NCBI RefSeq assembly: GCF_041260155.1
Contig: NC_091944.1
Span: 22,369,877-22,433,876 of the forward strand
Reading direction: 5' to 3'
From: Ptychodera flava
Lineage: Eukaryota; Hemichordata; Enteropneusta; Ptychoderidae
DNA length: 64,000 bases
This document shows, in pieces, positions 1-27,800 of this stretch. Numbering within the stretch: the first letter of the stretch is position 1; the number at the start of each line of letters is the position of its first letter. Below the pieces are notes generated by a model that saw only the letters and a list, made by a program, of their open reading frames with translations, was not told where the DNA came from and made no database searches. The translations under genes and the position numbers were made by a program.

Positions 1-81
1 GCTGAAGTTTCAAATACAATGGATTCATACACGAAGGATGCTGTACTGCACACAGCCTTCATACCCTCTTTTGATTGTTTA

Positions 82-4333
<4,252 letters not shown>

Positions 4334-4713
4334 GTTTGATGTTGAAGAGACCGAAAGGCAGTGTGGGTATAGTGCTGGTGACCTTCTTTTCCGGTCCAAT
4401 GCCAATCCTTACAAAATTCGTCTGGATTTATATTTGTACCTGTGCATTTTACAATAATTGAGAATGATAATATTTTTTGGTGACAACCAGAAGGTTTATC
4501 GGCCCGAAGTAGGACATCAATCATGATTTATAAAAGCCTAACTCTGGACCGCGCAAGCTGCGGGTAAGCTAAGGGGTTATCTTCTTACTACTAAAATTGG
4601 TTAACTTGGGGTGTCTTGGCTTCTTAGCAACACATCCAAAATAGACTGTGAGAGACGGGTAGCGTTTTGTGTTTTCGATTGGAATCGACGTTGTTGAAGA
4701 CACTTTCACAAAA
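4334..4713. promoter_or_regulatory. Divergent RPL11/DRC1 promoter interval
   Basis: The start codons of RPL11 (minus) and DRC1 (plus) are only 380 bp apart and point away from each other. On the minus strand, 25 bp before the RPL11 ATG, there is a pyrimidine run CCTTTC (4358-4353) that could be the 5'-terminal oligopyrimidine start of a ribosomal-protein mRNA, followed by GGTCTCTTC. On the DRC1 side there is an AGCAAC half-site (4626-4631) of the kind found in RFX X-boxes of ciliary genes, but no clear full X-box. The transcription starts are inferred, not seen. Confidence 0.6.
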
Positions 4714-16182
<11,469 letters not shown>

Positions 16183-16399
16183 ATCCGATAAAAGAATGAA
16201 CCCCTATAAATATATTTTGATATATTACCTGAAAAGTTTTTCTTGTAAATTTTGATGCCTATCAGAAATGTACATAAGCTTTGTTTTTGTTTTGTAAAGT
16301 ATTGTACACATACTATTGGGATTAGGAGATTTGGGTGTTCAATAGCAAAAACCTTTGCTGCAAACTTTTACCTGTCATTGAACAATTTATTAATCTTGT

Positions 16400-16405
16400 A
16401 ATAAA
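16400..16405 (+). terminator. Candidate DRC1 polyadenylation signal
   Basis: AATAAA lies 218 bp after the DRC1 stop codon; a second AATAAA is at 16571-16576 inside a repeat-like stretch also seen near 38000. Either could end the mRNA; use is not proven. Confidence 0.5.
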
Positions 16406-17346
16406 CCATCCAGCTGAACTAGACACTGTGTATACCCACATTGATCATGTAAGAGTGTTATGAGTGAGTTTATGCTGAAAGTTTTTTTTTCCTGTCAGTG
16501 AGGGCGCTACTATAGGTCCGTGGTGTGAATTGGGAAGACTGGAGACTGGGCCTACACTGAACATTTTATTAATAAACAGTTCTAGGGGATCCACTTGCTT
16601 CAAAAGGCTATGTTAGGGACATCAGAGATAGTTTCATGTTTTGATAGTCTGGTTCTGCAGGTTCTAGTCCTATTACAACCACAGATATTTGGAACATGCA
16701 CGTGGCAAATGAAGCTGGTGTTTGACCTCCTACTTCCTTCCCCAAAAACAAAAACTTTGGAAATATGCAAATCTAATGACACAGTAATGATTTAAACTTC
16801 CCAAAACATGATAAACAGCTGAACCTTGAAGTTTGAACTGTTTACACAAAGGTTTTTTAACAAGCTTTTTCAAAGAAAATCGAATGATGATTTAGTGTCA
16901 CTCGTATACTGGTAGTTACCAATGTGTTAAACTGTGACATATAGTTTGTGTGAATTTGTGCACAACAATCAAATTTGACATAACCCCCTCCTCTAAAGAC
17001 AGGGAGTTTTGTTTATCATGCATGAGTGTTAAATATCCACTGTAACTGTGACACACCATTATGCACTGTGGTGGCATGTAACAAATACGTCTGCTGCATG
17101 ATTTCTCTTGAAAAACATCCAACTACATAGCTTTCTGTCTCAGATTAGACCACACATCCTACTACACCTGTGAGACATGTTACTGGACACAACTGAAACA
17201 AATGAAAAGTTGGAGTTTTCGTCATTTAATTGCACTTACATGTTACATAAGCATGTTACAGTACAGTGTTCTTAAAAGTCACATCTGACTGGACAGTTCA
17301 GTGTTGTCCGTCATGATAATGACGGATGAAGTAACTCATGTTTTCG

Positions 17347-17352
17347 TTTATT
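17347..17352 (-). terminator. Candidate N6AMT1 polyadenylation signal
   Basis: TTTATT on the plus strand reads AATAAA on the minus strand, about 730 bp beyond the N6AMT1 stop codon. Use is inferred from position only. Confidence 0.3.
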
Positions 17353-17766
17353 GATGTATCAAAACTCCAGCGTCACGTTAGTCTTCAAAGTAATTATCTT
17401 GTAACTATTGACTCCACTTGCACGATGTCATTACATGGGCTTCTTTCCATAAGCCAAAGCATACCATTGCTTCCTTGGCCCAAATCTCCACATGTCAACA
17501 TTTACACTCAAATGTCTTTGAGTCAGTATTTTACCATCCAGTTTTGACTTAATACTCAGTCTCATCCCTCAGAACTCTTTTGGCCTGTCTTTTGTTGTGT
17601 TATGCTCTGTAAATTTCCCTTGTACCTAGGGTGAAAAAACAAAGTCAAGTTCATAGTTCCCATGATTTGAATGTTATGCAAGAGCATCTGAATATCATGG
17701 ACATGGGAAATTTTTGCAGAGTTTTAGCAAATCAAGAGGTCTAATGTCCAATAGCATGCATTCCTC

Positions 17767-17797
17767 CACGGTCCCTCTATCACATAGAGGGACCGTG
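17767..17797. repeat. Perfect 14-bp hairpin
   Basis: CACGGTCCCTCTAT, a CAC loop, then ATAGAGGGACCGTG: a perfect 14-bp stem with a 3-nt loop in the DRC1/N6AMT1 3' intergenic region. A related TCCCTCC...GGAGGGA hairpin is at 62598-62623. Confidence 0.7.
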
Positions 17798-18084
17798 ATT
17801 CCTCAGAACAAAAACAAGGAGCAAATTTGTGAAGCAGGATGAGAGCTGGATGAACAGACTATATTGAAGGACCAATGTTGTTATCATGGCATCAAAACAA
17901 ATTGATCTTGCGAACGATGTCAGATGGATATATTCTATCCCACATTTCAGAGTTGTCTCAGAGTTACAAACTGTACTAGGAAATATACCAGAAAATATTT
18001 TGTGAAAAGACGCATTCTTACCAGATCACATCGATCTTGAGACTTTCAATGACATAACACCCATTGTTGATGGAGTAACGGTTT

Positions 18085-20134
18085 TCATGTGACAGTATCC
18101 ACCTTTGTGAATTTCAGCACTGACAATCTCTCTGGGCCGGATCGCCGCGTTATGACCACTGTCATTGAGAAACCATGACTCTTCATAATTTCTTCAATTT
18201 CATCTGCAGAGATGCAATCACACAATAGTTTCGTTGGTCTGTCTCAAGCTGGTGTTACATCGAAGGGAAGTGGTAACATGGCTTTGATTTTCATAGTCTG
18301 TAGCAAGTAGCATGTACGGTAAATCCAAAGAAACACAGGGCCACAGTATCTGTACCTTCATGGTTGAATCAGTGCTTGACTGAGGGTACCTTTATATTTG
18401 GTGAATTAATACAAAAAATGCCCCCTAGGATAATGTTGAATTGAACCCCTGTTCAGCCTGAGTTCATTAGGGGAAGGCTGCATTAACTTGCATGGTACCT
18501 GAAACCCCAGTCCTTGCCTGAGCAACTCGGGTGACAAACAGAAGACTTTTAATCCTCAAGGTGTGAATGTTCCATTGTTATGTTTATCTAATCCAGCTGG
18601 TGCCATTGTAGTGCCATTGTAGGAAAGGCAGGTCTGTGAAATTGATCCTCTAGGGAAAAAGGGTATTCCTAAGTTAATGGAGCTTTCCCGTAATGTTAGT
18701 ATTCTTCTGTTTTGTCACTGATGCTCTTTTGCATAATATAGGGTTATTCACAAAATATCGGGATTTATGTCCAAATTCATTGTACAGAAAAGATATTGTC
18801 CAAGACGCCTTGTGTCAAGGACAATACCGAAGCATAAGGTGTATGAGGACATAAATCCCAGTATTTTGTGAATAACCTTTATAATTATACACCTTTCAGT
18901 CAAATTTTATGAGAAGGTCAGTGACACCTGAAGTTATTGGACTCTGTGTCAATGTTATTGGATTCCACTCCACTTACTGTGCAATGAAACCACTTAGGTT
19001 ATAGACGTAGGTGTACATTGTATATGTATACAATATGATACACTGTGTGGCAAATGCAAGATTAAGTTCACAGCCAAGAGTCATAGCAGTAATATTCAGT
19101 CATCACTGATAAACATGGGGAGCAGATATTGTTGGTACAATTCTTAAATGTTCAGTTTAGCCATTGAAATAATTCACCTTGCTTATTTTCCTTGATGATG
19201 ACGAGATAAAACACTCCTCGTTTTGACAACAGATCTGACACCAGGGGAAATATTCTGTCCATGACTTGTCTGCCATTGTCACCACCAGCCCAGCTAGCTT
19301 CTATCCCCTGACTGCCAACCTACACACACACAAAAAAACAAAACAAAAGAAAAGCAAACAAACCAAGTCAACACTTCAATTCTAATATTGATGGTTTGAA
19401 ATTTCAATACCTCCATAACATCAATCACACAAGACAGTTCACAAACGTCATATATGAATATAATTACTGCCAGACTCAAAGTGTTTGAATATTTTGACTT
19501 TCTCCTCCACTACTGACGGATAATTTTGTTACTTTTCCTTTGAAATGCTCTGAATAAATAAATGTTATTAAATAGACTATAGAAAAGTGTGCTTTTGTCT
19601 CCTGTAAGACATCTATTATGACAGCACTATTTCCAACCTTACAGGGGTTGCGCACAGAATATATCACACAAATCTTATGAATAAAAGGATTATCTAAGAC
19701 TTCAATAATAGCTGTAATTTTGATGTATTGTGAGGTATGTTGGATCTTTTTGTAAAAATAAAATTTCTTCTTCTGTTTTGAAAAATCTGTCAAAATGGCC
19801 CAAGTTCAAGTTGTCAATACAGCTTGTATTTGTGTTATGTCCAATGTAATTGTTGACAACTGAATTACAGTCTGGACTAGAACTTGTCCAAACAATAACA
19901 CTGCATATACATGGAGTACACAATGCATTATGTCTGCATATACATGGAGTATACCATGCATTATGTTTGCATATACATGGAGTACACAATGCATAATGTC
20001 TGCATATACATGGAGTATACCATGCATTATGTTTGCTAGGCCTAAACATTGTATTTCAGGGAACAAGCGTATGAACACATTCTATTGAAAAATAATTATG
20101 AAAATATCATTGAAGGTTACAGGTACATAATTGT

Positions 20135-20165
<31 letters not shown>

Positions 20166-23100
20166 ATGACAAGTTTATTTACAGAGTGTCAATGTCCACA
20201 AGAACTTCATCAAAGACACTGGTTAAATCATATATAGTGATAAACTCACATGAAAATAGATTTAAGAAGGAAAAAAAAAACAGACAAATAACAACGGTCA
20301 AAATGTTTAGTTTTGGATTTGACTGACAAGATGACAGCCCTGAAGAAAGATGAATCCTAAGTGGAAGAAATGAATTGGACCTACAATGAATTGGACCTAC
20401 AACATGCATGCATGTTTCTCCAAGCTTTTTTTTTCTCGCTTTTCTCACTTTCATCTGATCTGCTAACCTACTGTCCCTCTAAATATCAGAGTACTGACAC
20501 GAAGTCGGATGAGGACAGTGCTCTAACAGTTAGCAGTTCATGCAAAACTTGCCCCACACAGCTCCAAACAACAGTGCCTACAGTGTACCATCTGTCAGTG
20601 TATGCACACATAACACATAATGATACATCAATACAGACATAAAACAACACTCACTTCTTCATTTGGCGTCACAACATACGGAGGATTGAATATGAGAACA
20701 TCAACAAGTCCATTTAATCTGGGTTGGAGACACTTCACCAAATCGGTTACCATGGTATCAACAATGACACCATTTTGTTCACTTGTCTTCTTGGCGGCTG
20801 ATGCAGCTGTTTTGTTAATGTCAGTAGCCCTATTGGGATAGAATTTTTTCCATGGAACACTGCTTATCACTTGTCGATCTTTCCAAGTATCTGGGAAACA
20901 AAGCAATTGACTCTGAAGCTCCAGTATCAATTCCACCTTTCCCCGAAATAGGAATGCTTTGACGAGTGGAGTGTGACGTTGATAAAATGACTGAAAAATT
21001 TCAGTAACATTTACCCAATAAATATTATCAAAGATGTTTATATCTTTCTCTGAATAGTTAGTGATGTAGAGCGCTAGACTATCATTCATAAGGTTTGTAA
21101 AGTAGTAACTACTGAATATGTGAATTACGAAAAACGAGATACTTACATACAAAATGCTGCATGTTTAAACAGCGATGCTAAGAATGTGATGACGATCCCA
21201 GAACCACAGCCAACCTCAACACAAACAGTCGGTCTGCAAAATACAATGTAACGAAACATTGCATGCAATAATCTGGGTCTGCATGCTCAAAGTCACTTAA
21301 AATTGAAGAATTTTCAATGACTGTTTGAGGTATAAAATCCCATTTTCCAGGTATTTATACGATATATCTTTTTTGTATTATTCCATTTTATATATCATTT
21401 TACAATATATTGACTTATCATTTCCCCATTTCCTTAAATGTTATATCAAGAATCTTACTCATTTATAGATCTTACCAAGGACTCAATTTCATTTCCAAAG
21501 ACTTTCAAGGAGGCTTTAAAATTCAAGGATTTTGAAGGACTCTCCTGGAACCTGAATAACGGATACTATATTTGCAGTAAAAATACGTTAAATATATTGT
21601 GATATGGGCCTTTATCAATAAACATGAAAGTCCCGTGCTTCAATAACGTATATCTCTGAAGTACCAAGGGAATTTTGTAACACTTGGGGAAATGAGTACA
21701 ACTTGATCATCGAACATGAAAATTTACAAAAATATCAACCGCCTGTGCATGTCATTCATACAGGACTGCACTACAGAGCAAAATGGATTTGGACTCTCAC
21801 AGACATCACAGCAGACATGTCTGAATCACATCTTTTACAGCTGTAACAAGAAATAATAAAATACAATTGGCAAATGTAGCACTCAAATTTAAAGGCTGAG
21901 ATCATTTCAGTCAACTTGAGACAACATTTTATCATTTTGTTGCTGAATTTTCTCCTAGGTTCGGTGGAAACATAGTGTAACATATACTGTAACTAAGGAG
22001 AGATCAGACTACCTAGCCTACTAATCATTTTTTATCATTTTTGCACCAAAAATCAAAAGTTGTTTATTGTCATGACCTTAGCAAATAGAGGTTTTCACTT
22101 GGCATCACATAAGAAATGTACACTGTAATGTGCAACAGATATCAATTTAGATTTCTTTAGCTCTGGAATAAACAACCTGAGTGTTTAAGTAAAATAAATT
22201 TGACTTGTCATTAAAGTGGTGCAAATTCCGCTAACCAAAACATTGACTTTGTTGGCTCCTTGAAAGGGTGGATAAAGGTGATTAGTTTGTACATGCATTT
22301 AATTTGAAGAAATCTACTGTACTGGTCATCACCTGGAGACCAGCTAAATGAATAATGGATGAAATCGATAATAATTCCTGTAGCTTATAAGCTGGGGTTT
22401 AATATCAGAAGGGTAAGATGGAGGCAGATGTTGTTTGATTGGATAATCTTGGACAAAATTGATAATATCATCTTATTTCAAAGTTAGAGTCTGATTGATA
22501 ATTGATATAAATGTACTTGTTTAGAATAAGATGGTTACAAGTGCATATGTGTACAAGAAATTAGAATTTGGCATTTCAGTGAAAATGTTGATTCATTGTT
22601 CGTGGCAGGCTATGAGAAAACTATGAATAATTTGTTTTTTAATAATACGAACTAAATCTGTGCTTTTATAAGTGTTTGACAATTGATCCAAATATACCTG
22701 ATCAGAACAGGGTGTGTAAAAGTGAAGATGTGAACAACAAATATGAAACTGGAATTTCACAAAAAAATTAATATGAATAGCACTGATCGCAAATGATGAC
22801 GTCATGTTTTTCTCTCATTAATATGCATACATAAATATTTGTCTGCATTTTCTGCATAAACGATGAAATAAATCCTGCTGGCATTAAAATGGTTACTAAA
22901 AGTCACACTAGTTCATGGTATTTTATGGCTCAGACTGCAAGCTGCAACAACAGTCGCGCATGCAACAACAAAGTTTGTCTGAATTTTAGGCAGCGTTGTC
23001 CGAAAGTCGCGCATGTGCAGCTATATTTAGTAACAAGCCTGAAATCGTGATCGCTGCTATTCACTTCTCATGGTAGTCTTTAGGTAAACTATTAAACATT

Positions 23101-23898
23101 TTCCAAAACAAAACTTACTATATATCTGTACATGGGTAAATGTTGTTCAGTAATGACTTTTAGGCTGTAATAAGTTTCTTGACAAACAATTAATGAATTA
23201 TAGTGCTCTCTGTACACTTACAAGCCAAACTATAAATGAAGGTAAACATTACAGCTATTGTCCCTGTTGATTTTGAATAGCAGACTGTATAGCCTAGACC
23301 CTATTCGTAGCTTTCGCCATTCGTCCACACTCAAAGGACGGAAGCAACAAATAGGGTCCAGTGCGCTACCAACTGTACTGCAAGTTGATAGAATTATTTA
23401 TTGTGAAATGTGATCTTTTTTTCAATGAATTACTTGAAACCTTGCATAAAAGTGATTATTTGTAAGGTTACAACATATTTGCTGAAAGTTCAAAGGTCAA
23501 ATGAGAAATTATATGTCAATTAATAAGATAAGATATGACCAAATGACACAGGGGTATGGGTCACTGTTTCTTGTGCATGAAAATTGGGGAGGGTCCTTTG
23601 ATTTCTCATAAACACTTTTGAAGGGTCACTATTTTTCGCGAGGCACCATTTGAAAAAACACCCATCCCCCCCCCCCCCAATTTCTGTCCAGTCCACTGGG
23701 GACGATTCCAGAGACTCCCCCATCATACTTAATGGCCACTCCCTTACTCTGTCATGCTTTCGTTCGTTACCTCAGTTCTCGCAAACTTTCATACTCTTTC
23801 TCTATCGCATCTAGCATGAGAAAAGTATCTTCTGCAGGTTCATACACATGCTTGTAATCATCATGACTAAGATGAGAAAATTCTGGAGTCCGAAACAT
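18085..23898 (-). CDS. N6AMT1: eRF1 glutamine / N6-type methyltransferase 1 (HEMK2)
   Basis: N6AMT1 is a SAM-dependent class I methyltransferase; with TRMT112 it methylates the GGQ glutamine of release factor eRF1. Five exons on the minus strand, all phased: 23898-23771, 21233-21147, 20829-20655, 19319-19178, 18203-18085 (stop TGA). They encode 216 aa (human 214). Exon 1 has [17 protein letters not shown], exon 2 the SAM motif VEVGCGSGI, exon 3 [11 protein letters not shown] and the catalytic NPPYVVTP, exon 4 GIEASWAGG and [14 protein letters not shown], and exon 5 the LSVLKFTK end. The start at 23898 gives 17 residues before VYEPAEDTF, close to the human spacing; an upstream in-frame ATG at 23952 would add 18 residues. 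It is head-to-head with SNX19. Intron 3 holds a 33-bp tandem repeat and intron 4 a palindromic element. Confidence 0.96.
18733..18888. mobile_element. 155-bp palindromic MITE-like element
   Basis: Long inverted ends: left GGTTATTCACAAAATATCGG and GATTTATGTCC, and right, reversed, GGTTATTCACAAAATACTGG and GATTTATGTCC. Inside is a second hairpin with TATTGTCC and GGACAATA arms. The target duplication is unclear (possibly TATA/TA). It lies in N6AMT1 intron 4. Confidence 0.6.
19901..20035. repeat. 33-bp tandem repeat, four units in an A-B-A-B pattern
   Basis: Units begin at 19901, 19934, 19967 and 20000 with exact 33-bp spacing, each carrying TGCATATACATGGAGTA. Units 1 and 3 continue CACAATGCAT and units 2 and 4 continue TACCATGCAT, so the real period is a 66-bp dimer. 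It lies in N6AMT1 intron 3. Confidence 0.85.
20134..20163. repeat. (AAC)n microsatellite
   Basis: About ten AAC/CAA units in N6AMT1 intron 3. Confidence 0.9.
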
Positions 23899-24852
23899 CG
23901 TAAGCAGTAGCTTGTTGTGTGTTGTGTGCACAGTACTCGCACTCTCTGCCAATGTGTCGTACGCTTGCCTAAGCCTATAATCAGAATCAGATTGAATTTC
24001 GAATCCACATGTACTGTAGGAAGCGACGACTCAGTTGCAAATATAGGTTCTGCTCAAATGACGACGACAGCGACGAAGACAACGATGACAATAACGATGA
24101 TAAAAATATAATAAGTATGTTAAAGTAATAAAAATAATAATCGATCATCTTCTTGACCACACTGTTGCAATATCAGGACAACCGATTTGCCTCTAAATAT
24201 TTTGCTTTAATAGAAGCTTTACATGAAGAATAAAATAGATATGGATATTAGAGAAGAGCCATTATACAAGCAAGTTAATATATCCCGGAGTATACTGTTC
24301 CGTTTTCTAAGTTAAAAATATAATACATGTTTTGTTTATCACTTTCATTCATTCATTTATTCATTCAATGCAATCACTTGTACTGAAAGTGCCGTGATTT
24401 CACTATCACTTTCAGTGCCTGCATAAAGATAGAAACGCAGACAATTTATTGAGACTACCCAAAAATTTGATAAGAAAGTGTAGCCAAAAAAAAAAATTAT
24501 GGCCGTTCATTCCAAGATTATGAAAAAAAAAATTGTGGGAAAAAATGCAGCACTCAACTGCATCTTTACATTATTTGGTAAAAATCTTGCTAATCTGATT
24601 CCAAGGCTACGTCCGGCTTGAGTTGAAAAGGTTACCATACCCTTTAACTTTGTTATTTTTCATACATCTCGTGACTAACTGGAGACAATAGCAGGAAAAG
24701 GCGTTTAATTTGATCTTTTTCCGCGAGTAATCTTGACTGTTAGGCCACTATGATATTATTACCAGTCATAGATGGTATGTTTCTCGAGATCTTTTTCGGG
24801 GAAAAGATTCAAAAAAGGAGAACGAAATATCTGTGTTTCGGAGATCGATAAT
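23899..24852. promoter_or_regulatory. Divergent N6AMT1/SNX19 promoter and 5' region
   Basis: The two start codons lie about 950 bp apart and face away from each other, so this stretch must hold both 5' regions. It contains a GAC/GAT-rich stretch (24061-24105), a CATT-type microsatellite (about 24345-24368) and A-rich tracts near 24485-24535. No core promoter element is identifiable with confidence. Confidence 0.45.
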
Positions 24853-27800
24853 ATGGAAGTTAGGGAGCATGGCAGCAGCAGTAGTAGTAGAGATGGCGAC
24901 CAGACAGCAACAGCGAAAATGGATGTAAAGGGGAATAGTGTCACCCTTTTTGCGCAAAGACTGCTTGCACAGATTGTAAAATGGAAACAGGTATCGCTTG
25001 TAACCACATTAGTTGTGTTTCTAGCCTTTCAACTGCAATATTGGGGCATGCTGTTGCTCCTTCTAGCGTGTCTACCGCTTGGGGGATGGGCGGCACACAA
25101 GATCGTGCTTGCAAACAAGCTGTTGCAGTCTGACAACATTTTGAACATATGGAACTCGCTTTCGGCTTTGGTCAGTCACGGAGACGCCACCCATAGTGAC
25201 GGTTCGACGCCCCAACGAAAGCAAAGTATCACGGTAAATTCAGAGCTCAAGGAGTTCGTTCAGAATGTTATGAGAGATTTTATTTTGACGTGGTATGGTC
25301 AACTAAGCGAAGATGAACAGTTCACTGCGGAGTTGTTCAATCAGCTGGAAGACCTTGCAGTTGGTCTGACGAAGAGATTTTCAAGAGTGAGCCAGTACGA
25401 AATAGCAGAACACTGCCTCAGACAGTTCCATAAACACTACCACACATATAACTTGGCTAGATCAGAACTTGGAGTGAACACTGCCCCTATCAAGCAAACA
25501 GCACAACCCACAATACCTGAGTCAGATTTCTCAAAGGCGTATTTCTTGTTCACAACGGAACATGTGGCTACCAGAAACAGCCAGTTTGAAATGCAGTACT
25601 TGCAGAGTGTTGTTAAGGCACTTACAAAACTAATTCTACCCAAAATGATGTTTGATTGTAAAGTAGGGAGAAAGCTTCTTCAAGAAATTATCACTTACAA
25701 AGTCATCTATGCCGTGATTAATCTGTTGACTGAAGAAGACTTTCTGTATAGGGCAATTGTCAGAATTCTCTCTGAGGGGCCAAATCCAAAACTTACAGAT
25801 TGCATAGATGATGTTGAACGCAGTCGATCATTTTCAAGAAGCAGCAGAAGTGGAAGTATAAGATCAAATTCTGACACAGCGAGAAAGCGGAGTACCAGTA
25901 GGGGTTCTGAAAAAGACAGTGTGAGAATAACTCAAAGCAAAGATTGTGCCGGTGGTGTTGTTTGTGATGATAAACCTGTGGAGAAGCCAGGACAGCCAGG
26001 AAAAGGTATTTTGAAAAATGTCGCACCAGTTTGTCAAAACGTAGATGTTCACCCACACAAAGATACAGGAGAAAGTAGTGGAAATTCTGAACAGGTAAAC
26101 GTCAGCATGTCAGCGGATCAGAAACACAGCAATGTTGAAACGGATTCCGATTCTGAATCCAAGGCGGTCAGAAATGTACCAACCACTTTGGAAGGACTGA
26201 AGTCAAATACCAAAACGTCAACAGGGTCTGGCAGGAACAGTTCAAACAGCAGTTCTCCAAACACGCCGTTTGAAGACATTAATCTGGCTGAGGCCATAAT
26301 GCATGAGACTGCGCAGAATCAGGTCATTAAAGTCGGAAAAGCGGACGTTGTGCCTTCACCCACAAAGAAGTCGCAGGGCCAAACACAGACATCTGTGTCA
26401 GGCAAAGTGAAAATTACAAACCCTGAAATGCTGCAGGACAGGACATATCATGATGTACACCTCCCAGAAACTACCGTAGCAACTGAATACAGAAGCACCA
26501 AAGAATACACTCTATATGTCGTAAAGGTAAATAAATGATTTTAAAAAGCTGTATACAGTTAAAGAGCATTCGTACATAGCTGAAGTGCTTACCATCAGCC
26601 TAGCTGGCAGTGAGCTTTTTAAGTTCAGATCATTGTAACTGTAGAAAGGAAAATTTTGAAATACCAAGAATAATTCTATTTTTCAGGCCAGGTGTCCATA
26701 TTTGTAGTACACTATTGATATTGACACCAGTAATTCCATTGAACATGATCTTTGATTATTGTGACTGCATCAAAGAATATCAAAGCTGTCTTAAGGTTCC
26801 AAGACAAGAAATGGACCTTTTTAAACCAACAATTCTCTAGTGTTTAATAAGGACAGAACACCCGTAAATTATACATTTTTGGAAAGCCTAGATATAGGGG
26901 AACATTTTGGTTACCATAGTGTCACCATTGTTTACATAACTATCACGTGACAGGTAAATTGCATAACCTTTCAAAAATCGGTTTTCCCAAAAGTTTTTTA
27001 TCAATGCTTTGAGATATGTGGCTGAAATTTGTGTGAGAGCAAGCTGTTCTAAGGATCTTCCAAAGTATGTCTCAGAATTTTTTTAAACCTTCTTCAACAA
27101 TTTTTATGCGAGAAAAACTTCTAGAGCAGTGAATTTAACCGTAGTTGATTTCTTTAAAATTGTGCTCCAAAAAAACTAAGCAAGATATAAATATAAATAA
27201 AATTTTACTATAACCCGAACAGGATTCGAACCCCCACACACTCACGGCAACATCGCCTAGCTGATAGGCCTCACACAAAACCAGTCGGCCACTGCTTCCA
27301 ACCCAAAAGAGTTGGTCACAGTAACCGACTTAGATGTTGCAATTCTGTGTGCGACCGAACAACACGGTGTGCGTGGAGCAGACGACACACAGACACAGTA
27401 CACAGTACACACACATATATAGTAATCGGAAAAGCACGAAGCTTTATACTGAGCTATCAGACAGCCTCGGGGACAAGTAAATATCCACCAGCAGGACAGT
27501 CCACTCAGGTTAAAGAAATATAAATTTTACTATAACCCAAACGGGATTCGAACCCCCACACACACAAGGCAACATCGCCGACAAGACATTCTTTTGAAGA
27601 GCGTTGTAACAGCTAGCATTCCAGCAAGTTTAAGTCAGATATTTTGAAGTATTGAGACAAAACATAGGGAAAACCGCTTTTTGAAAGGTTATGCAAATTA
27701 CCTGTCATGTGATAGTTATGTAAACAGTGGTGACACTGTGATTACCAAAATCTTCCCCTATATCTAGGCTTTCAGAAAATGTATACTTTGTGAGGGTTCT

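Larger units (their letters stand above)
16183..18084. other. Convergent intergenic region between DRC1 and N6AMT1
   Basis: This probably contains both 3' UTRs. It has two AATAAA signals for DRC1, a reverse AATAAA (17347-17352) that could serve N6AMT1, and a perfect short hairpin at 17767-17797. Small ORFs (about 60-69 codons) show no family resemblance. Confidence 0.6.

Noticed and set aside
19901-20035. Possible CRISPR-like array
   Set aside because: The units are directly adjacent with no variable spacers, and the context is an animal intron.
19702-20078. Repetitive Cys/His ORFs resembling a zinc-binding repeat protein
   Set aside because: They are translations of the 33-bp tandem repeat, whose period is a multiple of three; the repeat sits in an N6AMT1 intron.
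23290-23360. Weak inverted repeat (GACCCTATT/AATAGGGTC)
   Set aside because: Only the outer nine bases pair well; too short and imperfect to call an element.
23520-23760. Possible transposon piece with a C-run in N6AMT1 intron 1
   Set aside because: The text looks repeat-like, but I found no second copy in the window and no inverted ends.
27195-27310. Functional tRNA gene on the minus strand
   Set aside because: A and B boxes are present but spaced too far apart and no cloverleaf with a plausible anticodon stem could be drawn; the duplicated layout fits a SINE.
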